From positions 620,001 through 684,000 of the forward strand of contig CALSPF010000001.1 of NCBI GenBank assembly GCA_943788165.1: 64,000 nucleotides of DNA. Reading direction: 5' to 3'. The position numbers and the translations under genes are program-made. Shown here piece after piece: positions 35,338 through 42,906 of the stretch. The DNA is from an uncultured Flavobacteriaceae bacterium (GTDB lineage Bacteria; Bacteroidota; Bacteroidia; Flavobacteriales; Flavobacteriaceae). Below the pieces are notes generated by a model. The model saw only the letters and a list, made by a program, of their open reading frames with translations, searched no databases and was not told the DNA's origin. Positions within the stretch are counted from its first letter, which is position 1. Each line of letters opens with the position of its first letter.

Positions 35338-36691
35338 TGTATGTTTATTCTTGACAACACTAGTTGTTGTCGCTCAAGGGCCAAAAGCAGATAGTCAAGG
35401 GCGTATTAAGTTAGACGGAGTTATCTCGGTGGTTGGTGATTATGTTATTTTGGATTCCGATATCGATAAAACACTAACTGACATGGAGTCGCAGGGTATT
35501 TCAACCAAAGGCGTGACACGATGTGAGTTACTGGGAAAACTGATGGAGGATAAACTCTATGCCCATCATGCCATTCAAGACAGTCTCGAAGTATCTGATG
35601 CGGAAGTTTATTCTTATGTCGACCAAAGTATTGAATATTTCACGCAACAGCTAGGAAGCCTAGAAAAGGTGTTGGAATTCTACAACAAGACCGATGAGCT
35701 TTCGTTTCGTGACGAGCTCTTTGAAATCAATAAAGCTCAGAAATTGTCACAATTAATGCAGGCAGATATTATTGATAATGTAGAAATTACGCCAGAAGAA
35801 GTACGCGAATTTTTTGAGTCAATTCCAAAAGAAGATTTACCCATTTTTGGAACTGAGTTGGAAATTGCACAAATTGTTATTGAACCTGCGGTGAAAGAAG
35901 AAGAAAGAAAGCGGATTATTGCTCAGTTGGAAGGCTTTAAAAATGATGTCGAAGAGAAGGGGTTGAGTTTTGCCTCTAAGGCAATTTTGTATTCTCAAGA
36001 TCCAGGGTCACGTTCAAGTGGAGGGAAATATACCTTACACAGAAAACGCCCTAGAATGGCGAAAGAATTTAGAAACATGGCCTTTAGCCTTGAACAAGGA
36101 GAAGTTTCTGCTCCATTTAAAACAGAATTTGGCTGGCACATATTGACCGTTGATGAAATTAGAGGCCAAGAAATTGACGTTCGCCATATTTTACTTATGC
36201 CAGAAGTCGATAATGAAACGTTGACGAAAAGCAAGGCCATATTGGATTCTATTCGTGTGCGAATCATGGATGAAGAAATGACCTTTGAGAGTGCCGCATA
36301 TAATTTTTCTTTTGAAAAAGAAACCCGAAATAACGGTGGTAAAATTGTTAATCCGGTCACGGGCGACACACGTTTTGAGTTGACGAAAATGGATCCCGAA
36401 TTATACAATCAAGTGAAGAATCTCGAGAAGGGTCAAATTTCACTTCCCTTATTGGAAGAAGACCGTGGAGGAGCAAAGAAATACAAGATACTCAAAGTGG
36501 TGAACCGCTATGACGAGCACGAAGCCGATTACTCCAAAGATTATACTAAAATTAAAGATTTAGCATTGCGAGACAAACAAGTCCGTACCGTTAAAAAGTG
36601 GATTAAAAATAAGATAGAAGACACCTTTGTTAGCGTAAACAAATCTTTCCGTGATTGTACATTTTCCAACAATTGGACCAAGCAAGAATAG
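35300..36691 (+). CDS. SurA-like peptidyl-prolyl isomerase/chaperone
   Basis: A 463-residue periplasmic folding factor for outer-membrane proteins. It has a signal peptide (YILNVCLFLTTLVVVAQ), a SurA N-domain (LDGVISVVGDYVILDSDIDK), and two PpiC-type rotamase domains: about 180-285 (LEIAQIVIEP, SQDPGSRSSGGKYTLHRKRP, FKTEFGWHILTVDEI) and about 290-400 (VRHILLMPEVD, RNNGGKIVNP). I choose ATG 35300 (MQYKPTSLKYIL), 21 bases inside the track of the longer frame, so that the signal peptide is close to the N-terminus. It overlaps the preceding gene by 38 bases. Confidence 0.88.
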   Translation: MQYKPTSLKYILNVCLFLTTLVVVAQGPKADSQGRIKLDGVISVVGDYVILDSDIDKTLTDMESQGISTKGVTRCELLGKLMEDKLYAHHAIQDSLEVSDAEVYSYVDQSIEYFTQQLGSLEKVLEFYNKTDELSFRDELFEINKAQKLSQLMQADIIDNVEITPEEVREFFESIPKEDLPIFGTELEIAQIVIEPAVKEEERKRIIAQLEGFKNDVEEKGLSFASKAILYSQDPGSRSSGGKYTLHRKRPRMAKEFRNMAFSLEQGEVSAPFKTEFGWHILTVDEIRGQEIDVRHILLMPEVDNETLTKSKAILDSIRVRIMDEEMTFESAAYNFSFEKETRNNGGKIVNPVTGDTRFELTKMDPELYNQVKNLEKGQISLPLLEEDRGGAKKYKILKVVNRYDEHEADYSKDYTKIKDLALRDKQVRTVKKWIKNKIEDTFVSVNKSFRDCTFSNNWTKQE

Positions 36692-36696
36692 TTTAT

Positions 36697-37143
36697 CTAC
36701 TTAAAATATTTTAAAGGAACCCAAAGCATTCCAAAACATTCTCCACCATTTTTGTGGATATTTTTGTGGTGCATTTTGTGAGCACGTCGTAAGCCTTTTG
36801 CATACTTACTGGTTGAATTCCGAAATATTTTAAAGCGCTGATGAATGAATATATCATGCACAATAAAGTAAGTCATGCCGTAGGTAAAGATACCTGCCGC
36901 AATTGGGAAGCCAGCCCAAAAACCAAATTCTCCCCACAAGACCATTAATGCCATGCTAACCGCAGCATAGAAGATGAAAAATAAATCATTTCGCTCGAAC
37001 CAAGAGTCGTGGTCTTTTTTGTGATGATCTTTGTGCCAGATCCACAAAAATCCGTGCATGATGTATTTGTGCGAAAACCAAGCCATGTACTCCATGAATA
37101 AAAAAGTGCCAAGGTAAATTGAGATCCAATAGAAAACGTCCAT
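36697..37143 (-). CDS. crtZ: Beta-carotene hydroxylase (CrtZ-type)
   Basis: A 148-residue non-heme di-iron membrane hydroxylase that adds hydroxyls to the beta rings of carotene, giving zeaxanthin. The four histidine clusters of the fatty acid hydroxylase superfamily are visible: HKYIMH, HKDHH, HDIFIHQR and HKMHHK, with three to four membrane helices between them. Length is that of bacterial CrtZ (150-170). It is eight bases downstream of crtB, in one operon. Yellow carotenoid pigment is therefore expected, if phytoene desaturase and lycopene cyclase are encoded elsewhere. Confidence 0.93.
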   Translation of the reverse strand: MDVFYWISIYLGTFLFMEYMAWFSHKYIMHGFLWIWHKDHHKKDHDSWFERNDLFFIFYAAVSMALMVLWGEFGFWAGFPIAAGIFTYGMTYFIVHDIFIHQRFKIFRNSTSKYAKGLRRAHKMHHKNIHKNGGECFGMLWVPLKYFK

Positions 37144-37150
37144 AAATAAA

Positions 37151-37990
37151 TTATAAAAGATTAAATCGGTAGTTCACATATGATCGAGCCAATACACCCA
37201 TTTTCTCGTAATTAGGAACTCTAATACGGGAAGAAGTGATGTCGATAGAAGGTGTTTTTTTAAGCTTGTTTAATAGCCTTGCATAGTATTTGTAGGCAGT
37301 ATACACTCCAAAACGAGCAGAATTGGGAAGCTGAAAAATACCCTCGAGGCCTTTTTTAAAGTCTTCTTCTATTTCTTTGATGATCGTTAATTTGTTCTCT
37401 TCAGAAAAATCTTTGATATTGATGTTTGGGAAATAGGAACGACTCAAACCTTCAAAATCATCCTTAAGGTCACGCAAAAAATTTACTTTTTGAAAAGCTG
37501 AACCCAAGGCCATTGCCGAGTTTTTAAGGTGTAAATAAGTTGCATTGTCACCATTGACAAACACCTTTAGACACATTAGCCCAACAACATCTGCAGAGCC
37601 ATATATATAGGCTTTGTAGTCTTCGTCGGTCAAATAGGTCGTCTTAGATAAATCCCAACGCATGCTTCGCATAAAGGCATCAACCAATTCTCGGTCAATG
37701 GCATATTTATGAAAACTGTGTTGAAAAGCATTTAGAATTGGGTTTAAGCTAATTTTGTTTTCAATGGCCAAATTTAGGTCTTCTTCGAAACGGTTGAATA
37801 ATTCCTCTTTTGGATAGTCGTGAAAAGAATCTACAATTTCATCAGCGAAGCGAACGAAGCCATAAATATTGTAAATGTCACTTCTGATGGAAGTATCCAA
37901 CATTTTAGTGGCCAATGAGAAGGAAGTACTGTACGATTCTGTTACCCCTTTACTGCATTGAAATGATACTTCATCAAACAACTTTTTCAT
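37151..37990 (-). CDS. crtB: Phytoene synthase
   Basis: Joins two geranylgeranyl diphosphates to phytoene, the first carotenoid step. The 279-residue protein has both aspartate motifs of the squalene/phytoene synthases: GFVRFADEIVDSF near residue 45 and the second at KVNFLRDLKDDFEGL near 168. SYSTSFSLATKML and YGSADVVGLMCLKVF are also family signatures. It lies downstream of the CarH-like regulator; crtI, which often lies between these two genes in flavobacteria, is not here. Confidence 0.94.
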   Translation of the reverse strand: MKKLFDEVSFQCSKGVTESYSTSFSLATKMLDTSIRSDIYNIYGFVRFADEIVDSFHDYPKEELFNRFEEDLNLAIENKISLNPILNAFQHSFHKYAIDRELVDAFMRSMRWDLSKTTYLTDEDYKAYIYGSADVVGLMCLKVFVNGDNATYLHLKNSAMALGSAFQKVNFLRDLKDDFEGLSRSYFPNINIKDFSEENKLTIIKEIEEDFKKGLEGIFQLPNSARFGVYTAYKYYARLLNKLKKTPSIDITSSRIRVPNYEKMGVLARSYVNYRFNLL

Positions 37991-38009
37991 AACTTAAATA
38001 GCATAGTCT

Positions 38010-38046
38010 CTAGCACCACGGTGAATATTGGGCTAGCGGTGAATAT
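38010..38046. repeat. Interrupted direct repeats in the crtB upstream region
   Basis: CTAG + CGGTGAATAT occurs at 38033-38046, and the same sequence with five extra bases (CACCA) after CTAG at 38010-38028. They lie 20-56 bases ahead of the crtB ATG and are candidate binding sites for the adjacent MerR/CarH-type regulator. Confidence 0.4.
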
Positions 38047-38066
38047 ATAATAAAGATAGGAAAAAG

Positions 38067-38990
38067 TTAAACAAAGACACTTACGTTAAGTTGTTCTTCA
38101 ACAAAGTCTTCAATCTTGTCATAAACATTGATCCCTGGAGCAGCGAGAGTTTTGTCGATGTGCTGTACTTGTGACCCAAAAATAGACAATTGATTATCGG
38201 TATTTTCAATGAGTTCTTTGTTGAAATCATCAATGTAGTCATTGATTTCTTCTTTGTTTGGTTCCACTGTTACATAGGAAACAAAATGTAACGAAGGGCT
38301 GTAACTAAGTAATGTTTTGAGGCTTACGGTTGGAATAGATTGCCCCAAGAAGATGGTTTTGTACCCTTTGCTCAAAACGAAATAATTAAGGAAAAGAATA
38401 CTTAACTCATGTATTTCATTTTCGGGTAAGTACAAAACAAAAGTCGATGCATTTATTTCAGGTATGGAGTCCCGTTGCATGACTTCTGTCTGGATATGGA
38501 TTTTTTGTTTAATCAAGTTGGTGATAAAGTGTTCGTGAGAAGGAGAGATTGCCCCAGTTTGCCACAAAATACCCAAACCACTCATGAGTGGAACAAAAAT
38601 ATTTAAGTAAATAAAGATAAAATCATTCTTGGCCAATAATTCATCAAAAGTTGCATCGAACATGGTGATATCAAAATTCACCATTGACAGTTTAAACGCG
38701 TTAATGTAGACCTGTTCAGAATTCGATTTCAAGGCAACTTCACGCACAAGAAAGGGTATTTCTCTTTCAGGTAAATTAGCAATCTTGGAGATCTTGATTC
38801 CATGATTGTACAAGAGGGTTATGTTAAGTAATTTCCGTAAACTATCGAGGGAATACCTGCGGATGTTGGTATCTGTTCTCTCGGGCTGTAAAAGGTTGTA
38901 CCTTTTCTCCCAAATTCGTATTGTATGTGCTTTAATTCCTGAGATGTTCTCAAGATTTTTTATGCTAAAGCTGTTCTTTATCCTCTTCAT
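38067..38990 (-). CDS. MerR-family regulator with CarH-like B12-binding photoreceptor domain
   Basis: A 307-residue regulator: MerR helix-turn-helix at residues 8-75 (ISGIKAHTIRIWEKRYNLLQ), a helical bundle at about 90-170 and a cobalamin-binding domain at about 180-300. The CarH hallmark W-x9-EH is exact: W143, E153, H154 (LWQTGAISPSHEH). A lower-axial histidine candidate is H194 in ENEIHELS, like the ExHxLG of CarH. CarH-type proteins bind adenosylcobalamin as a dark repressor and release DNA in light. Its position just upstream of crtB and crtZ fits light control of carotenoid synthesis. Confidence 0.85.
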   Translation of the reverse strand: MKRIKNSFSIKNLENISGIKAHTIRIWEKRYNLLQPERTDTNIRRYSLDSLRKLLNITLLYNHGIKISKIANLPEREIPFLVREVALKSNSEQVYINAFKLSMVNFDITMFDATFDELLAKNDFIFIYLNIFVPLMSGLGILWQTGAISPSHEHFITNLIKQKIHIQTEVMQRDSIPEINASTFVLYLPENEIHELSILFLNYFVLSKGYKTIFLGQSIPTVSLKTLLSYSPSLHFVSYVTVEPNKEEINDYIDDFNKELIENTDNQLSIFGSQVQHIDKTLAAPGINVYDKIEDFVEEQLNVSVFV

Positions 38991-39019
38991 GTGTCTAATT
39001 TTAATTGAGAAAGCTTAAA

Positions 39020-39027
39020 CAAAAGTA
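39020..39027 (-). promoter_or_regulatory. -7 box (TACTTTTG) of the CarH-like regulator gene
   Basis: Matches TAnnTTTG on the minus strand, about 30 bases upstream of the ATG at 38990. Confidence 0.45.
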
Positions 39028-39050
39028 CGAAAAAAAAATGAATCTAACTG

Positions 39051-39136
39051 TGCGCACGAGAAGACTCGAACTTCCACGGGATTTAACTCCCACTAGGCCC
39101 TCAACCTAGCGCGTCTACCAATTCCGCCACGTGCGC
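39051..39136 (-). tRNA. tRNA-Leu (GAG)
   Basis: On the minus strand the acceptor GCGCACG pairs with CGTGCGC. The anticodon arm is CTAGG-TTGAGGG-CCTAG (anticodon GAG), there is a long variable arm as in class II tRNAs, and the T-loop is TTCGAGT. It is 86 bases long with discriminator A and no encoded CCA. Confidence 0.95.
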
Positions 39137-39149
39137 CTATGGGCAGTAG

Positions 39150-39222
39150 TGACTTGGCTGGGGCTCGAACCCAGGACCCTCTCCTTAAAAGGGAGATGCT
39201 CTACCAACTGAGCTACCAAGTC
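39150..39222 (-). tRNA. tRNA-Lys (TTT), copy 1
   Basis: 73 bases; acceptor GACTTGG/CCAAGTC, anticodon arm TCTCC-CTTTTAA-GGAGA (anticodon TTT), T-loop TTCGAGC, discriminator A. Identical to the copy at 39233-39305. Confidence 0.95.
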
Positions 39223-39232
39223 GTTTTAAAAG

Positions 39233-39305
39233 TGACTTGGCTGGGGCTCGAACCCAGGACCCTCTCCTTAAAAGGGAGATGCTCTACCAACTGAGCTACC
39301 AAGTC
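39233..39305 (-). tRNA. tRNA-Lys (TTT), copy 2
   Basis: Identical in sequence to copy 1, separated by 10 bases. The three tRNAs lie close together on one strand and are probably processed from one transcript. Confidence 0.95.
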
Positions 39306-39364
39306 ATTACTTTTTAAGGGTGCAAATATACATGCAAAAATTAATAATTCATCATCTTATTGTC

Positions 39365-39372
39365 TAAATTTG
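39365..39372 (+). promoter_or_regulatory. -7 box (TAAATTTG) of aroK
   Basis: Matches TAnnTTTG, 25 bases ahead of the GTG start of aroK. Confidence 0.45.
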
Positions 39373-39397
39373 TTTTCGTATTTTAAAACATTTTTTT

Positions 39398-39919
39398 GTG
39401 CATTCAATTTTCCTTTTGGGCTACATGGGTTGCGGTAAATCTACCCTTGGAAGAAAACTTTCCCACCAACTTAATCTTCCCTTTTTTGACCTAGATCATT
39501 TTATTGAGATGGAAGAAAATTCAACTGTGGCAAAGTTGTTTTCTTCCAAAGGAGAAATTTATTTTAGACGCCTTGAGCGCAATGCTTTGGATCGATTTAT
39601 TACCAGCGAGGATGCGGCAATTGTTGCCCTTGGTGGTGGAACTCCATGCTATTTTGATAATATGGAAAAATTACTTTCGTCAGAGCACAGAACACTTTAT
39701 GTCAAGGCAAATATTCCAACCCTGTCTGCTCGTTTAATGCAAGAAAAACAGACACGTCCATTGATTAGTCATTTGACTACACAAGATCAGCTGAATGAAT
39801 TTATTGGCAAGCATTTATTTGAACGGGCTCCTTATTACCAGCAATCTCAACTAATTGTAAGTGTAGACGGGAAGGCGATCGAAGAGATTGTAGACGAAAT
39901 CACCGATCTATTAGCTTAA
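39398..39919 (+). CDS. aroK: Shikimate kinase
   Basis: Phosphorylates shikimate at the 3-hydroxyl in aromatic amino acid synthesis. The 173-residue protein has the P-loop GYMGCGKSTLGRKL, the shikimate-binding DLDHFIE and the FRRLERNAL arginine region, VALGGGTP (Walker B-like glycine motif), and the LID with RPLI. The start is GTG at 39398, giving the family N-terminus (HSIFLLGYMGCGKS). The 3' end overlaps the convergent phosphoribosyltransferase gene by nine bases. Confidence 0.95.
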   Translation: MHSIFLLGYMGCGKSTLGRKLSHQLNLPFFDLDHFIEMEENSTVAKLFSSKGEIYFRRLERNALDRFITSEDAAIVALGGGTPCYFDNMEKLLSSEHRTLYVKANIPTLSARLMQEKQTRPLISHLTTQDQLNEFIGKHLFERAPYYQQSQLIVSVDGKAIEEIVDEITDLLA

Positions 39920-40411
39920 ATAAACACCAATGTCTCCAGAAAAATGCACTTCAATGTGTTCGTTTAAGGAGGTGGAGAGTGATAGCCCTTTAAAATCGGC
40001 CTTAATGGGGTATTTTTTATGGTTTCGATTAACTAAAACAGCCGTATTGAGTTGAGCCAATGGGACATCCAAGAGATATTTAACGGCATACATCAATGTG
40101 CTTCCTGTATTGAGAACATCATCTACAACCACCACCGATTGATTGCTTAGTTCACTTAAATCATGCGATGAAGTTACATTTGACAGTGGATTCTTTTTAT
40201 CAACGTTTAGTTCAACTAGATGGACAGTCAAGTTCGCTATTTGCTCTAAATGGGTTTTTATTCTTTTGGCATAGATAACGCCATTGTTTGCAATTCCGGC
40301 AAGGTAAATGGTATCGCGATCTTGGTTGTGCTCATAGATTTGATAGGCAATGCGCAGCGTGCAATGCTCAATTTTGGTGGCGTCAAAAATTAATTCGTTT
40401 ATTTTTGGCAT
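39911..40411 (-). CDS. Phosphoribosyltransferase-domain protein (PyrR/HPRT-like)
   Basis: A 166-residue type I phosphoribosyltransferase fold with the PRPP-binding loop VVVVDDVLNTGSTLM at about residue 85. IAGIANNGVIYAKRIKTHLE resembles the substrate-binding first loop of PyrR and HPRT proteins. Whether it is an enzyme (for uracil or hypoxanthine) or a regulator cannot be told. A -7 box lies 21 bases upstream. It is convergent with aroK. Confidence 0.82.
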   Translation of the reverse strand: MPKINELIFDATKIEHCTLRIAYQIYEHNQDRDTIYLAGIANNGVIYAKRIKTHLEQIANLTVHLVELNVDKKNPLSNVTSSHDLSELSNQSVVVVDDVLNTGSTLMYAVKYLLDVPLAQLNTAVLVNRNHKKYPIKADFKGLSLSTSLNEHIEVHFSGDIGVYLS

Positions 40412-40431
40412 GATGATGGTTATGATAATAT

Positions 40432-40439
40432 CAAAGGTA
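40432..40439 (-). promoter_or_regulatory. -7 box (TACCTTTG) of the phosphoribosyltransferase gene
   Basis: Matches TAnnTTTG on the minus strand, 20 bases ahead of the ATG at 40411. Confidence 0.5.
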
Positions 40440-40498
40440 GAAAGATTTGTCGTTACTTAGACTAATATGATAAATTTACCTCAATAACCCCCTTATCC

Positions 40499-40944
40499 AT
40501 GAAAAAGACCTACATAGTTGTTTTACTTTTTTTACTTCACTTACTGTATTTGGGCAAGAAAAAAATATTGCATCAAATCAATTGGCTGTTTCGGGCTACG
40601 ATTTAGTCAGTTATTTCACCAATGATTCTCCGCAGAAAGGAAATCAAAAACAGGCTGTTGTTTACGATTCTGTTTTGTATTACTTTAGCTCTGAAGAAAA
40701 TAAAAGTATATTTGAAAATTCACCGGAAAAGTATTTGCCACAATATGGTGGATGGTGCGCTCATGCGATGGCCAAAGACAAGAAAGTACAAATAAACCCT
40801 GAGGCTTATCTTGTTAATGAAGGAAAACTATTCCTTTTTTACAAAACCAGTTGGAACAATACTCAGCTTAAGTGGCTAAACAATCCTTCCGAATTAAAAC
40901 AAAAAGCTGCCGAAAATTGGCGAAAAAAAGTAGAGCAAGAATAA
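40499..40944 (+). pseudogene. Exported YHS-domain protein, frameshifted in the signal peptide
   Basis: An ATG at 40499 starts a signal peptide (MKKTYIVVLLF), but the reading frame is lost at a run of seven T (40527-40533). Adding one T would continue as FTSLTVFGQEKNIASNQL into the intact YHS domain (AVSGYDLVSYFTNDSPQKG, PQYGGWCAHAMAKDKKVQIN). Without it only an unexported form from a TTG at 40582 is possible. YHS domains are linked to heavy-metal proteins. It lies ahead of a clearly broken ATP-grasp gene with no gap, so the whole locus seems to be decaying. Confidence 0.75.
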
Positions 40945-41956
40945 ATGATTCGTTTACAGCGTATCTTGAAGTATGAGTTTTGGCCCTTTTGGCTCTTTTA
41001 TGTGCCGGGCTATATCAATTGGGCTCGTTTGGCTATTTTGGCGCGTTACACAACCTATTTCACGACCACTAACCCCATGATGAATAACAGCGGAGCATTC
41101 AATGTTTCTAAGTTTGACTACTTGTCCAAGCTCCCCAAAGAATGGATTCCTATGTCTGCAAAGATCAATGCTGCGATTGATTCAAAGTCCTTGATAAGCG
41201 TTTTAAACTAAAATAAATTGTTTTTTCCTTTAATTGTAAAGCCAGACCGTGGGGAGAGGGGGATGGGAGTACAGCTTGTATCGTCACTCAAGGCATTGAA
41301 GAAAATAATTCATGCCAGTCCATACGACGAACTGTTACAGCAATCATATTGCAGTTACCCAAACGAAGCGGGTATATTGTATTATCGTTACCCAAATGAA
41401 ACCAGCGGTAGAATAAGCTCAATAACACCAAAGGAGTTTTCAGTGGTTACAGGATATGGTTCAAGTACTTGGGGAAAATTGATCGAAGGCAATGTTCGGC
41501 TCAAACATCGTTTAAAAACGCTTAACGAACGGCATGCTGATTGCTGGGATTGTTAATCAGGAAACGAAGAACAAAAGCTTGTTGAGCCCATTGAGCCATA
41601 ATTTAGGCACCAAGTTTATGAATTGACAACACCTTGGCTAGCAGCAATTGACAGCCTACATAGATCATTGGGCAGATCAATTGCCAGGGTTTTATTACGG
41701 ACGCTTCGATATCAAATACACCACATGGGAAGCTTTGTTGACAGGAAAAGAATTTAAAATAATTGAAATCAATGGAGTGAATGCAGAACCTGCACACATC
41801 TACGACCCAAACCATACCATTGCAAAAGCTTACCGTGATATTTTTTCACACATGAAAACAATTCATCAAATTAACTTGCAAAACAGATCTTTGGGTATTG
41901 CCCCAAAACGCCTTAAACCTTTTTTAACCGAACTAATTCAGACTGCAACCCAATGA
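40945..41956 (+). pseudogene. Broken ATP-grasp (D-Ala-D-Ala ligase-like) gene
   Basis: The parts of an ATP-grasp protein are spread over two frames. The N-terminal part (RLQRILKYEFWPFWLFYVPG) ends at a TAA at 41209; the same frame continues after two codons with FFPLIVKPDRGERGMGVQLV and runs to 41556. The end (PGFYYGRFDIKYTTWEALL, FKIIEINGVNAEPAHIYDP) is in another frame, after two further in-frame stops near 41622-41640; a short piece of a third frame (GNEEQKLVEPIEP) fits between. At least three stops and two frameshifts make it a true pseudogene. Its last four bases overlap the DinB start. Confidence 0.88.
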
Positions 41957-42453
41957 TTTCCCCCTCTACCATAACCACTCATTTGCATCTTTGGCAAGAC
42001 ATGATTGACCTTTGTTCTTCGCTTGATCAAGATCACTATACCTTTAAAAGCAAATTACTTAACGATGCTTCAATTGGAGAGCATTTACGCCACTCCTATG
42101 AATTCTATTTTTGCTTGCTAAAAGGGAGAGAGACCAGTGTTATTAATTACGAAAAACGCGAACGAGATCGACAGATAGAAACTGATTTAGCTTATACGAT
42201 TGATCGAATCCTAGCATTGCAAAAACAAATGCAAAAAATCACAGAAGATGCACCCTTGCAACTCAGTTCCAAAGAAGCAAGTTCTGAGGTGATATCAACC
42301 TCTTATGAAAGAGAATTGGTTTATTGCCTTGACCATGCGATTCATCATCAAGCCCTCATAAAAATTGGTTTAGAAGAGTTGGAGTGTGTCGACTTGGTGA
42401 ACGAGAATTTTGGGTTTGCATATTCTACTATTCGATACCGAATGCAGGATTAA
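41953..42453 (+). CDS. DinB-family protein
   Basis: A 166-residue four-helix-bundle protein of the DinB/YfiT superfamily. The three putative metal-binding histidines are in GEHLRHSYEFYF (first helix pair) and YCLDHAIHHQALIKIGL (last). Such proteins are thiol-dependent transferases or metal hydrolases; in bacillithiol producers some are BSH S-transferases, and bshB1 is present in this genome, but the link is inference. It starts with ATGA overlapping the ATP-grasp pseudogene, and appears intact. Confidence 0.82.
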   Translation: MISPSTITTHLHLWQDMIDLCSSLDQDHYTFKSKLLNDASIGEHLRHSYEFYFCLLKGRETSVINYEKRERDRQIETDLAYTIDRILALQKQMQKITEDAPLQLSSKEASSEVISTSYERELVYCLDHAIHHQALIKIGLEELECVDLVNENFGFAYSTIRYRMQD

Positions 42454-42837
42454 TTATTCTTCTTTGGCCGTATCTTCGTCTATATAACCATCTAAACTAC
42501 GACGATCTTTTTTCGTTGGTCGACCTTCCCCTTTTTCGCGATAATAATCTTGAGAGAGCTTTTGTAAGTCTTTGCGCTCAAAGGCCTCTCGAGGAGTTGT
42601 ATCCATGCGATAAATGTCGACCAATTTTGCGCCAAGTCTAGATTTAGGAATATCCATGACCATGCATTGGTAATTGATTTGATCTTTCCGGATCTCAATT
42701 TTATCTAGTGGCAAGACTTCGCGCGAAGCCTTCACCACTTGGCCATTAATTTTTATTTGCCCTTTTTTACAGGCAGTACTGGCGATATTTCGCGACTTGT
42801 AATAACGAACACACCATAGATATTGGTCGATTCTCAT
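42454..42837 (-). CDS. S4-domain RNA-binding protein (Hsp15-like)
   Basis: A 127-residue protein with an N-terminal S4 RNA-binding domain (MRIDQYLWCVRYYKSRNIAS, CKKGQIKINGQVVKASREV) and a basic C-terminal tail, the form of E. coli Hsp15 (HslR), which rescues stalled 50S subunits carrying peptidyl-tRNA. Its stop codon directly abuts the stop of the convergent DinB gene. It is divergent from the FKBP gene. Confidence 0.88.
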   Translation of the reverse strand: MRIDQYLWCVRYYKSRNIASTACKKGQIKINGQVVKASREVLPLDKIEIRKDQINYQCMVMDIPKSRLGAKLVDIYRMDTTPREAFERKDLQKLSQDYYREKGEGRPTKKDRRSLDGYIDEDTAKEE

Positions 42838-42906
42838 CTTTAAAATTGCGTTAAAGTTCTACGCTAAAGTAAAGTAAAATTGTATCTTGCACACCAAATT
42901 TTTAGC

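Noticed and set aside
39150..39305. CRISPR-like direct repeat
   Set aside because: The two identical units are tRNA-Lys genes with full cloverleaf structure.
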